DNA of 63,135 bases, taken from positions 120,303-183,437 of the forward strand of contig MGWH01000005.1 of assembly GCA_001800905.1 (NCBI GenBank). The letters run 5' to 3'. The notes under the pieces were generated by a model that had not been told where the DNA came from, did no database searches, and saw only the letters and a list, made by a program, of their open reading frames with translations. Of this stretch, positions 44,904 to 52,276 are shown piece by piece. This stretch comes from Flavobacteria bacterium GWA2_35_26. GTDB taxonomy: Bacteria > Bacteroidota > Bacteroidia > Flavobacteriales > Flavobacteriaceae. Position 1 is the first letter of the stretch, and every line of letters starts with the position of its first letter. Made by a program: the position numbers and the translations under genes.

Positions 44904-44975
44904 TTTTATTGGACTTTATCAGTTGTTATTTACTTTATCTTGATTTTTGTTTTTGATATTGACTTTTGGAGTTAT

Positions 44976-45641
44976 TTATCGTCCTCCAAAGATACTACTT
45001 CCAATACGAACCATTGTACTGCCACATTTGATGGCAAGAGTATAATCACCCGACATGCCCATGGAGAGTGTGCTCAGTTGACAGTTGTTAGTGTTCAAAT
45101 TAGAATAAGAATCAAAAATAGTTTTCAAGCGGCTGAATTCTTTTTCTACTTGAGCCGGATTATTTGTAAAAGTCGCCATTCCCATGAGTCCAACAATTCG
45201 GATGTGGTTCATTTCGTTGTTGTGATTTTGTACATACTCCAAAATTTCGTTTACTTCTTTTTCGTCCAAACCAAATTTGGATTCTTCTTCAGCAATATAT
45301 ACTTGCAACAAACAATCAATGATTCGGTTGTTTTTTTGCGCTTGTTTGTTGATTTCTTGTAGTAATTTTAAACTATCCACGCCATGAATCAAATTGACAT
45401 AAGGTGCCATGTACTTCACCTTGTTGGTTTGAACATGACCAATCATATGCCATTGAATATCCTTGGGCATGGCTTCCCATTTTTCGGTCATTTCTTGGAT
45501 TTTGTTTTCACCAAAAATACGCTGACCTGCTTCATACGCCTCCATTAAATCGGAAACGGGTTTGGTTTTGGAAACCGCAACCAGAGTCACTTTTTTAGGA
45601 AGTAATGCTTGAATGGACTGTAAATTATTTTGAATTGACAT
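44976..45641 (-). CDS. YggS family PLP-binding protein
   Basis: Pyridoxal phosphate homeostasis protein of 221 aa (alanine-racemase N-terminal fold). The PLP lysine is in LVAVSKTKPVS; also GENKIQEM, LIHGVDSLKLL and the C-terminal phosphate-binding MGMSGDYTLAIKCGSTMVRIG. ATG 45641 was chosen because it gives the usual N-terminus (MSIQNNLQ); a frame from 45701 would overlap the next gene upstream. Third gene of a gfo/idh-hbd-yggS run, 13 bases after the dehydrogenase. Confidence 0.94.
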   Translation of the reverse strand: MSIQNNLQSIQALLPKKVTLVAVSKTKPVSDLMEAYEAGQRIFGENKIQEMTEKWEAMPKDIQWHMIGHVQTNKVKYMAPYVNLIHGVDSLKLLQEINKQAQKNNRIIDCLLQVYIAEEESKFGLDEKEVNEILEYVQNHNNEMNHIRIVGLMGMATFTNNPAQVEKEFSRLKTIFDSYSNLNTNNCQLSTLSMGMSGDYTLAIKCGSTMVRIGSSIFGGR

Positions 45642-45654
45642 GGGGTGTCTTGTA

Positions 45655-46542
45655 TTAAATGAATTGAGCGGATACTTTTTCAGCCTTTTTGCTTTCGGCA
45701 TAATTGTAAAAACCTTCTCCTGATTTTATGCCTAATTTCCCGGCACGAACCATATTGACTAATAGTGGACAAGGCGCATATTTTGGATTTTTAAAACCGT
45801 CATGCATCACGTTTAAAATAGAAAGGCAAACATCTAATCCAATAAAATCGGCTAATTGTAAAGGTCCCATGGGATGCGCCATTCCTAATTTCATTACGGT
45901 GTCTATTTCAGAAACGCCAGCTACTTTGTTGTATAAGGTTTCGATTGCTTCATTGATCATAGGCATCAAAATTCTGTTGGCAACAAATCCAGGATAATCA
46001 TTCACTTCAACAGGCACTTTTCCTAATTTTTCAGATAACTGCATGATGATTTGAGTGACTTCATCGCTAGTGTTGTATCCTCGAATTACTTCTACCAATT
46101 GCATAATGGGCACTGGATTCATAAAGTGCATACCAATTACACGTTCTGGATGTGTTACCACAGCTCCAATTTGTGTGATAGAAATGGAAGAAGTATTCGT
46201 TGCTAATATCGTATTATGGGAACAAGATTCGTTGAGTTGTTTAAAAATGGCCAATTTCAAATCGACATTTTCTGTTGCAGCTTCAATCACTAAATCCGTG
46301 CCAACTACACCGTCTTTAATATCGGTATACGCAATAATATTGGTGATAGTTTTGGCAACATCTTCTTGTGAAATACTTCCTTTGGCAAGCATTCGATCTA
46401 AATTAGACGCTATTGTGTCCATTCCTTTATCCAATGCTTTTTCAGAAATATCGATCAGTTTTACGGTAAAACCATTTTGAGCAAAAGTATGAGCAATTCC
46501 GTTGCCCATAGTGCCCGCTCCAATTACAGCGATTGTTTTCAT
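45655..46542 (-). CDS. 3-hydroxybutyryl-CoA dehydrogenase family protein
   Basis: NAD-dependent short 3-hydroxyacyl-CoA dehydrogenase, 295 aa, without a hydratase domain. Rossmann motif VIGAGTMGNGIAHTFAQ, then MHFMNPVPIMQLVEVIRG (catalytic His) and the C-terminal domain IDTVMKLGMAHPMGPLQLADFIGLD. This is the PaaH/Hbd type; the substrate could be 3-hydroxybutyryl-CoA or 3-hydroxyadipyl-CoA. No other phenylacetate or butyrate genes are adjacent. Co-transcribed between Gfo/Idh protein (7 bases upstream) and yggS. Confidence 0.92.
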   Translation of the reverse strand: MKTIAVIGAGTMGNGIAHTFAQNGFTVKLIDISEKALDKGMDTIASNLDRMLAKGSISQEDVAKTITNIIAYTDIKDGVVGTDLVIEAATENVDLKLAIFKQLNESCSHNTILATNTSSISITQIGAVVTHPERVIGMHFMNPVPIMQLVEVIRGYNTSDEVTQIIMQLSEKLGKVPVEVNDYPGFVANRILMPMINEAIETLYNKVAGVSEIDTVMKLGMAHPMGPLQLADFIGLDVCLSILNVMHDGFKNPKYAPCPLLVNMVRAGKLGIKSGEGFYNYAESKKAEKVSAQFI

Positions 46543-46549
46543 TTGGTAA

Positions 46550-47518
46550 TTATTTATTTTCCATTGAATCAATAATCTGATAGGCTACACGCAAAGCGTT
46601 GGTCGCTTGTTCTAAAGTAACTACGGGTGTAGTATCGTTGTTGATAGCATCAGCAAAAGATTCCAATTCGTCTAAAATAGCGTTGTTTTGTTGTACTTCG
46701 GGATTCGAAAAATAGATTTGTTTTTTCACACCTTCAGCATTTTGTAAAATCATATCAAAGTCACCAGGAACTTCAGGAGCGTCTTTCATTTTGACAACTT
46801 CACATTTTTTTTCTAAGAAATCAACAGAGATGTAGGCGTCTTTTTGGAAGAAACGCGTTTTACGCATGTTCTTCATCGAAATTCGGCTGGAAGTTAAATT
46901 GGCTACACAACCATTTTCAAATTCAATACGCGCATTGGCAATATCAGGTGTTTCACTAATGACTGAAACGCCACTCGCATGGATGTTCTTCACTTTTGAA
47001 TTCACCACACTCAAAATGGCATCAATATCGTGAATCATTAAATCTAAAACTACGGGCACATCAGTGCCTCTTGGATTGAATTCAGCTAATCGATGTGTTT
47101 CAATAAACATCGGGTTTTCAATCATATTTTTAGTAGCAATAAAGGCAGGATTGAAACGTTCTACATGTCCAACTTGACCTTTAACTTTATATTCAGTTGC
47201 AAGAGCGATGATTTCCTCGGCTTCGTCAACAGTAGTAGCGATTGGTTTTTCGATAAACACATGCTTCCCTGACTTGATGGAAACTTTGGCGCATTTGTAA
47301 TGCGAAAGAGTAGGAGTTACTATATCAATAACATCCACAGCATGAATTAATTTTGCAATTGTATCAAATTGTTTGTATCCAAACTCAGCAGCTATTTTTG
47401 CTCCGTTTTCTTGATTTTCGTCATAAAAACCAACTAATTCGTATTTTTCCGATTGTTGCAATAAACGCAAATGTATTTTACCTAAGTGACCAGCACCCAA
47501 TACTCCAATTTTCAGCAT
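46550..47518 (-). CDS. Gfo/Idh/MocA family oxidoreductase
   Basis: NAD(P)-dependent sugar or sugar-nucleotide dehydrogenase fold, 322 aa. N-terminal Rossmann domain: GVLGAGHLGKIHLRLL, then the conserved EKPIATTVDEAEE. C-terminal dimerisation domain has the active-site region VLDLMIHDIDAIL (Asp-His). Family substrates range from UDP-sugars to inositol and biliverdin, so none is assigned. First gene of the three-gene minus-strand run; pcm is divergent with a 143-base gap. Confidence 0.88.
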   Translation of the reverse strand: MLKIGVLGAGHLGKIHLRLLQQSEKYELVGFYDENQENGAKIAAEFGYKQFDTIAKLIHAVDVIDIVTPTLSHYKCAKVSIKSGKHVFIEKPIATTVDEAEEIIALATEYKVKGQVGHVERFNPAFIATKNMIENPMFIETHRLAEFNPRGTDVPVVLDLMIHDIDAILSVVNSKVKNIHASGVSVISETPDIANARIEFENGCVANLTSSRISMKNMRKTRFFQKDAYISVDFLEKKCEVVKMKDAPEVPGDFDMILQNAEGVKKQIYFSNPEVQQNNAILDELESFADAINNDTTPVVTLEQATNALRVAYQIIDSMENK

Positions 47519-47611
47519 AATAATGTAGTTTGCACAAAAATAGCAATTAATTGATGAATTAATTAGGTGAAATCGACAATTATTTGTCCCATTTTAATTT
47601 AAATTTCGCTA

Positions 47612-47641
47612 TTTGGAATTAGAATTTCTTTGTTACTTTTA
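47612..47641 (+). promoter_or_regulatory. pcm promoter
   Basis: TTTG (47612-47615), 18-base spacer, TACTTTTA (47634-47641; one mismatch from TAnnTTTG). It ends 20 bases before the TTG start. Confidence 0.5.
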
Positions 47642-47661
47642 CCAAAATTAAAACCCAAATT

Positions 47662-48303
47662 TTGAAAGACACGGCCAAACATCAAGGACTTCGCAATCAA
47701 TTAGTAAGCATTTTAGAACAAAAAGGCATTACGGATAAAAAAGTGCTTGAGGCGATAAAAAAAGTGCCAAGACATTTGTTTTTAAATTCAAGTTTTGAAG
47801 ACTATGCTTATCAAGATAAAGCGTTTCCAATAGGTGCGGGTCAAACCATTTCTCAGCCATATACTGTGGCATTTCAATCCCAATTATTAGAAGTTCAAAA
47901 AGAACATAAAATTCTTGAAATAGGAACAGGATCTGGTTATCAAACCGCTGTTTTGTGTGCCATGGGAGCCAAAGTGTATACTATTGAACGTCAAATAGAA
48001 TTGTTTAAAAAAACATCCGTTTTATTACCAAAATTAGGCATTCGTCCTAAGTACATTTCTTCAGGTGATGGATACAAAGGATTAGAAATTCACGCACCTT
48101 TTGACAGTATTATTGTTACTGCGGGAGCTCCAATTATTCCTAAACCTTTGATGGCTCAATTAAAAATAGGGGGTAGGTTAGTAATTCCGTTAGGCGAGGA
48201 AGTGCAAATCATGACCTTGCTCATTCGTAAAAATGAAACTCAATTTGAAAAACATGAATTGGGAGAATTTAAATTCGTTCCCTTATTAGAAGATACTAAC
48301 TAA
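47662..48303 (+). CDS. pcm: Protein-L-isoaspartate O-methyltransferase, TTG start
   Basis: SAM-dependent repair enzyme of 213 aa that methylates isoaspartyl residues. Motif I is LEIGTGSGYQTAVLCAMG; the active-site region SQPYTVAFQSQLLE and IIVTAGAPIIPKPLMAQL are characteristic. The protein begins KDTAKHQGLRNQL, which is the normal N-terminus of flavobacterial Pcm, and the only start codon in the right place is TTG at 47662. A promoter box just upstream fits this start. A perfect-palindrome terminator follows. Confidence 0.93.
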   Translation: MKDTAKHQGLRNQLVSILEQKGITDKKVLEAIKKVPRHLFLNSSFEDYAYQDKAFPIGAGQTISQPYTVAFQSQLLEVQKEHKILEIGTGSGYQTAVLCAMGAKVYTIERQIELFKKTSVLLPKLGIRPKYISSGDGYKGLEIHAPFDSIIVTAGAPIIPKPLMAQLKIGGRLVIPLGEEVQIMTLLIRKNETQFEKHELGEFKFVPLLEDTN

Positions 48304-48306
48304 ACG

Positions 48307-48331
48307 AAACCCGCAAATTTGCGGGTTTTTT
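48307..48331. terminator. Terminator between pcm and fic
   Basis: Perfect 22-bp palindrome AAACCCGCAAA/TTTGCGGGTTT followed by further Ts; overlaps the fic stop codon. Confidence 0.85.
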
Positions 48332-49379
48332 ATTGACCAATAATTGCTAAATAGCGCTCCAAACTCTCTTTTTCAATTTGAGCTACAAACAAGATAAAAT
48401 CTTCTTTGTTGTTTTGAGTTTGGGCTGTTTCCAAGGTTTGATAGTAGCGCATTCTTGTATCGTAATCTCCTTTGATGTTAGCAATTACATAACCATGTTG
48501 CAACAAAATCAAGTTCATTACTAAACGTGATGTTCTGCCATTTCCATCAATAAATGGATGTATGGTGACTAATCGCTCATGCATCTCAGCAGCAAGAATT
48601 ATTGGGTGTAATTTATTTTTATTGGTTTCGTACCAAATTAAATAATCTTCCATTTCCTTCGCAACTAAAAAAGGTTGAGACGGTGTGTGACCACTTCCTT
48701 TAATCATGACTTGTACTTTTCTATATCTACCAGCATCTTCAGGATGAATCCCTCTTAATATAAGATTATGAATAGATAAAACTTCTCTTTCATTCAAAGA
48801 AGTGTTTTTCTTCATTAACTCTTTTATAAAAGCTATTGCTTCCTGGTGATTAATAGCTTCAAGATGTTCGCGCATACTTTTTCCTGAAATGGTCAAACCT
48901 TCATTGATCACCAAATCAGTTTCGCGAAGTGTCATGGTGTTTCCCTCAATTCTATTGCTTTCAAAAGTATATTCTAATTCTAAAGCCTGTGAAATTCTAT
49001 AACTATCGAATTGACGAACACGGTCTAATTTAGCTTTTAAAACATCAATTTGAGCTAAAAGTGTTTCTAAAGATTTTGAAAGTGTATTTGTGTTGTTTTT
49101 TGCAACATATCGTATTTCTTCTTCGGCAACCTGCAAGGCTTTTAGAGCAAATTCATCTTGGCCAATTTCATATAGTATTTTTTCTTTTAACCAAGCAACC
49201 ATCAATGTTTCATAATCAATCTCAAGTAGGGAAGCCAGTTTAACTACTTGCTCTTTTGTTGGTTTTCTTGTGCCTGATTCAAACTTACTAATTAATGCTT
49301 GGTCAATACCTAATAATTGCGCAAGTTCTCTAGTTTTTAGGCCTTTTTGTTCTCTAGCATTTTTGATTAGTGTTTTCAT
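48330..49379 (-). CDS. XRE-Fic protein (AMPylator with inhibitory helix)
   Basis: 349 aa. N-terminal XRE-type helix-turn-helix (about 14-36, TRELAQLLGIDQALISKFES), a helical middle with coiled-coil tendency (about 75-125), then the Fic domain. The Fic motif HPFIDGNGR at 274-282 is complete, including catalytic His274. A class II inhibitory helix is visible N-terminal to it: SNRIEGN (141-147), matching [S/T]xxxE[G/N] with Glu145. Thus enzymatically competent but auto-inhibited. It probably transfers AMP (or another NMP) to a protein target. Fused DNA-binding and Fic domains suggest self-regulation; a palindrome overlaps its -7 box. Confidence 0.92.
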   Translation of the reverse strand: MKTLIKNAREQKGLKTRELAQLLGIDQALISKFESGTRKPTKEQVVKLASLLEIDYETLMVAWLKEKILYEIGQDEFALKALQVAEEEIRYVAKNNTNTLSKSLETLLAQIDVLKAKLDRVRQFDSYRISQALELEYTFESNRIEGNTMTLRETDLVINEGLTISGKSMREHLEAINHQEAIAFIKELMKKNTSLNEREVLSIHNLILRGIHPEDAGRYRKVQVMIKGSGHTPSQPFLVAKEMEDYLIWYETNKNKLHPIILAAEMHERLVTIHPFIDGNGRTSRLVMNLILLQHGYVIANIKGDYDTRMRYYQTLETAQTQNNKEDFILFVAQIEKESLERYLAIIGQ

Positions 49380-49398
49380 TTTATATAAATGTTTTTAA

Positions 49399-49415
49399 TT
49401 GTCAAGACAAAATTA
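49399..49415 (-). promoter_or_regulatory. fic promoter and candidate operator
   Basis: On the minus strand TAATTTTG (49415-49408) is an exact -7 match about 29 bases before the fic ATG. The palindrome TTGTC-AA-GACAA at 49399-49410 overlaps its end. Candidate self-operator for the XRE domain. Confidence 0.5.
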
Positions 49416-49446
49416 GTCATAATTTCTTGTAAAAAAAACTTTTTGA

Positions 49447-49899
49447 TTAAAAAGCTTTCTTAATTCTATCTAAATCTCTTTTGGTATCTAGTTCTTTTAG
49501 AGATTCTCGTTTGTCATAGGTTTTCTTTCCACGACACAAACCGATTTCTAGTTTTGCCATTCCTTTTTCATTGGTAAACATTTTCAAAGGCACTATGGTG
49601 AGCCCTTTGGCTTGAACACTTCTGGCTAATCCTTTTAACTCACGCTTATTTAAAAGTAGTTTACGTTCACTTCTTGATTTGTGATTGAATTGATTTCCAA
49701 AGGCGTATTCTTCAATGTAGGTATTGATGGCAAAAAGTTCGTTGTTGCTAAATTCACAAAAACTCTCTGTAATATTAGCTTTGCCTAAACGGATGGACTT
49801 GATTTCTGTACCAGCTAAAACAATTCCAGCCGTATAGGTTTCGATTATTTCATAATCAAAACGAGCTCGTTTATTAAGTATGTTAACTGTTTTTTGCAT
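49447..49899 (-). CDS. smpB: SsrA-binding protein
   Basis: Trans-translation factor of 150 aa that delivers tmRNA to stalled ribosomes. Typical SmpB words: NILNKRARFDYEIIETYTAGIVLAGTEIKS, FSNNELFAINTYIEEY, and the basic C-terminal tail (GKKTYDKRESLKELDTKRDLDR). ATG 49899 is used (MQKTVNIL); a longer frame from 49920 gives a poor N-terminus. No tmRNA gene is in the window. It follows a histidine phosphatase gene by 53 bases. Confidence 0.95.
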   Translation of the reverse strand: MQKTVNILNKRARFDYEIIETYTAGIVLAGTEIKSIRLGKANITESFCEFSNNELFAINTYIEEYAFGNQFNHKSRSERKLLLNKRELKGLARSVQAKGLTIVPLKMFTNEKGMAKLEIGLCRGKKTYDKRESLKELDTKRDLDRIKKAF

Positions 49900-49952
49900 A
49901 GCAATGCAAAAGTAGTACAAAAAAGAAAAAATGGAAAGGCAAAAGAACTTTA

Positions 49953-50438
49953 TTATTTTAAATGCAATAGTTGTGATTGTGTTTGATTTTCGAATAGAGT
50001 TATGATGTATAAATTGCCAAATTGATTTTCCGCTATATCGACGTACTTGTTTTCTTTAATGATTTGGTTTACCATGTTGGGAACAGTGTTGCTGTGACCT
50101 ACTATTAAAATAGTTTTACCATGAGTTTCTTTTTTGAATAACTCTACGTCTATCATTTTGGGATTGTAAATTTTAAGTAGCTGGTTGTTGCCTGCTACAA
50201 TAGGTTGAATCGTCTGTAGTGTTCTATTAAAATCAGTCGAATAGACCGAATCAAAATTAATTTCTGAAAATAATGCTTTCCATTGCTGGGCTCTTTCAAT
50301 ACCTTTCTCAGATAAATCAGGGTTCTTTGAACTATCTGCTTTTTCGGCATGTCTGATGAAATAATATTGAGTGATCGTATTTTGGCCTAAAGTAACTTGG
50401 ATCCAAAAAAAGAGTAGTAACACTATAATTTTTTTCAT
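49953..50438 (-). CDS. Histidine phosphatase family protein, exported
   Basis: 161 aa with a signal peptide (about 1-18, ending TLGQ). The phosphoglycerate-mutase/SixA-type core has RHAEKADSSKNPDLSEKG (phospho-His in RHAE), STDFNRTLQTIQPI and GHSNTVPNMV (second catalytic His). The signal peptide suggests a periplasmic phosphatase; substrate unknown. Located between smpB and VF530. Confidence 0.85.
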   Translation of the reverse strand: MKKIIVLLLFFWIQVTLGQNTITQYYFIRHAEKADSSKNPDLSEKGIERAQQWKALFSEINFDSVYSTDFNRTLQTIQPIVAGNNQLLKIYNPKMIDVELFKKETHGKTILIVGHSNTVPNMVNQIIKENKYVDIAENQFGNLYIITLFENQTQSQLLHLK

Positions 50439-50473
50439 TTGGAATTATTTAAATTAATTATTTATCGAATATA

Positions 50474-50481
50474 TATCTTTG
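50474..50481 (+). promoter_or_regulatory. -7 box touching the VF530 start
   Basis: TATCTTTG, exact TAnnTTTG match, ends only 4 bases before the ATG at 50486, so the transcript would be leaderless or nearly so, unless another promoter is used. Confidence 0.35.
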
Positions 50482-50485
50482 TGTC

Positions 50486-50710
50486 ATGGAAAACAAATCT
50501 TCTAAAGATCCGCTACACGGAATTACACTTCAAAAAATAGTAGAACAATTAGTTCAATATTATGGTTTTGATACTCTTGGCGAATTAATTAAAATTAAGT
50601 GTTTTAATGAAAATCCCTCGGTGAAATCGAGTTTGACGTTTTTAAGAAAAACAGATTGGGCTCGAAAAAAAGTAGAAGAATTGTATGTAAATACACTGCC
50701 AAAATTGTAA
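50486..50710 (+). CDS. VF530 family DNA-binding protein (DUF2132)
   Basis: Small protein of 74 aa, near the usual family length of about 70-80. Conserved core: DPLHGITLQKIVEQLVQYYGF, then CFNENPSVKSSLTFLRKTDWARKKVEELY. The structure in homologues is a helical bundle said to bind DNA; role unknown. Single gene between two minus-strand transcripts. A -7 box almost touches the start. Confidence 0.9.
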   Translation: MENKSSKDPLHGITLQKIVEQLVQYYGFDTLGELIKIKCFNENPSVKSSLTFLRKTDWARKKVEELYVNTLPKL

Positions 50711-50715
50711 TCCAC

Positions 50716-51270
50716 TCAATTTTTTTTATTTAGTAGGGAGTAAAAAACACTATCAAAAAATTTCCCGTCAAAAAACTGGTGTTCTTTGAAATGTCCTTCT
50801 TTGATAAAATTAGTTTTTAATAATACTTTTTCTGAAGCAAAATTGTCAGGATCAATTACTGCTTCGATAGAATGTAATCCCATTTCTTCAAAACCAAATT
50901 GAATCACCCGTTCTAAAGATTCAGTGATTATTCCTTTTCCGTGAAATTCTGCCGACAATAAATAGCCTACTTCAGCTCTATAATTTTCAGGTTTCATTCT
51001 GTAATAACCAATCATTCCTATTAATCGATCTTCCTCTTTAGTCGTAATTGCCCAATTGATTAATGAATTACTATTGATATTAGTATCCATTGTTTCGATA
51101 AATTCCAGCGCCTCTTCAGTAGTTTTCATTAAAGGTCTTGGAATGAACTTCATAATTTTTGGATTAGAACGCAAGGCTAGAGTTTCAGCTGCATCTGTAA
51201 TTTTGAGACGTCGTAACCTCAAATGTTGGGTTTCAAGATTTGGAAATGGAGTAAAATTCAATTCTAACAT
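50716..51270 (-). CDS. GNAT family N-acetyltransferase
   Basis: RimJ/RimL-type acetyltransferase of 184 aa. The N-terminal ETQHLRLRRLKITDAAETLALRSN is typical of the family; the acetyl-CoA site is YLLSAEFHGKGIITESLERVI (Q/R-x-x-G-x-G/A variant HGKGI). Likely acetylates an amino group of a protein or small molecule; substrate not recognisable. 8 bases downstream of the aldose-1-epimerase-like gene. Confidence 0.9.
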   Translation of the reverse strand: MLELNFTPFPNLETQHLRLRRLKITDAAETLALRSNPKIMKFIPRPLMKTTEEALEFIETMDTNINSNSLINWAITTKEEDRLIGMIGYYRMKPENYRAEVGYLLSAEFHGKGIITESLERVIQFGFEEMGLHSIEAVIDPDNFASEKVLLKTNFIKEGHFKEHQFFDGKFFDSVFYSLLNKKN

Positions 51271-51278
51271 AGGATTGG

Positions 51279-52133
51279 TTAAAGGATTTCTATACTAAAT
51301 TTGGTTTGAAAAGTGTCTTTCGATTTTAAAATAACTATGCCTTCTTTTTCAAAAAGGTTGCCATTACTTTCAGTAGTGTCAGAATAACCAAACCAGGGTT
51401 CTATACAAATGAAAGGTGCGCCAACTTTAGTCCAAATACCCAAATTAGGAAAGTTTTCAAAATGAATTTTTAATAGGGGTTTTTCTTTATCATGAATAGT
51501 CAATGAATTAGATTGCAATTTTTTGAAAATTAATGCGTCTCTCTCAAACAATTTATAGGTTAAAGGAACGGAATTAGAATTGGTTGCTATTGTTTCAGTT
51601 TGTTTTGAAACCAAATCATTTTCAAGCAAAGTATATTCTAAAGGTTCTTCTTTTTCAAATTCAAGAGAATAGTTTTCAAAATTACCTGGAAGTGCAAACG
51701 CAGGATGTGCTCCAATAGAAAATGGAATTTCTGTAGTATCCTTGTTAATTACTGTGTAAGCTATCTCCAAAGTAGCATGAACTAGACTGTATTGAATTTG
51801 CAACTCAAATTGAAAAGGATAATTTGCCAAAGTGGTCGAATTGGATTGAATAGAAAAGGTTGCACTACTATCTGTTTTTTTTACTAATTCGAATTTCATA
51901 TCTCGCGCAAATCCGTGTCGAGTTAGTTGGTATTCTTTATTGTTATGATTGTAAGTATTGTTTTTGAGTGTACCAACAATTGGAAACAAAACAGGAGAAT
52001 GTTTGCCCCAATAAGTAGGGTTTCCTTCCCAAATAGATTCTCTATTGTTAGCGTTTTTTAACGAACATAATTCAGCTCCCAGCGTATTGATTTGAGCATT
52101 AGTTACGTCGTTTGATAGGGTAATAATCGACAT
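51279..52133 (-). CDS. Aldose 1-epimerase family protein
   Basis: Galactose-mutarotase fold, 284 aa; LacX-like subgroup. Motifs: LGAELCSLKN, ESIWEGNPTYWGKHSPVLFPIVG, TRHGFARDM (substrate His) and SIGAHPAFALPG (second His), then the catalytic Glu near CIEPWFGYSD. Interconverts alpha and beta sugar anomers or acts on hexose-6-phosphates. First gene of a two-gene run with the GNAT gene; divergent from the M1 peptidase with a palindromic promoter between. Confidence 0.9.
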   Translation of the reverse strand: MSIITLSNDVTNAQINTLGAELCSLKNANNRESIWEGNPTYWGKHSPVLFPIVGTLKNNTYNHNNKEYQLTRHGFARDMKFELVKKTDSSATFSIQSNSTTLANYPFQFELQIQYSLVHATLEIAYTVINKDTTEIPFSIGAHPAFALPGNFENYSLEFEKEEPLEYTLLENDLVSKQTETIATNSNSVPLTYKLFERDALIFKKLQSNSLTIHDKEKPLLKIHFENFPNLGIWTKVGAPFICIEPWFGYSDTTESNGNLFEKEGIVILKSKDTFQTKFSIEIL

Positions 52134-52201
52134 TGTTTACTTGATTTTAGAATGGTAAATATAAAAGTATAAATTGTAAAACTCGAATGGTTGTTTTGAT
52201 T

Positions 52202-52217
52202 TTCAAATATATTTGAA
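52202..52217. promoter_or_regulatory. Palindromic divergent -7 boxes
   Basis: TTCAAATATATTTGAA is a perfect 16-bp palindrome. It contains TATATTTG on both strands (plus 52208-52215; minus 52211-52204), so either direction could use it as -7 box. Confidence 0.4.
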
Positions 52218-52276
52218 GCGAGATCGTTTAAAATCTTCTTTTTTTTCATTTATTTGTGATATAAAAATTTAATAAA

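Noticed and set aside
47662..48303. ATT codon upstream as the pcm start
   Set aside because: The conserved N-terminus begins at the TTG; ATT starts are very rare.
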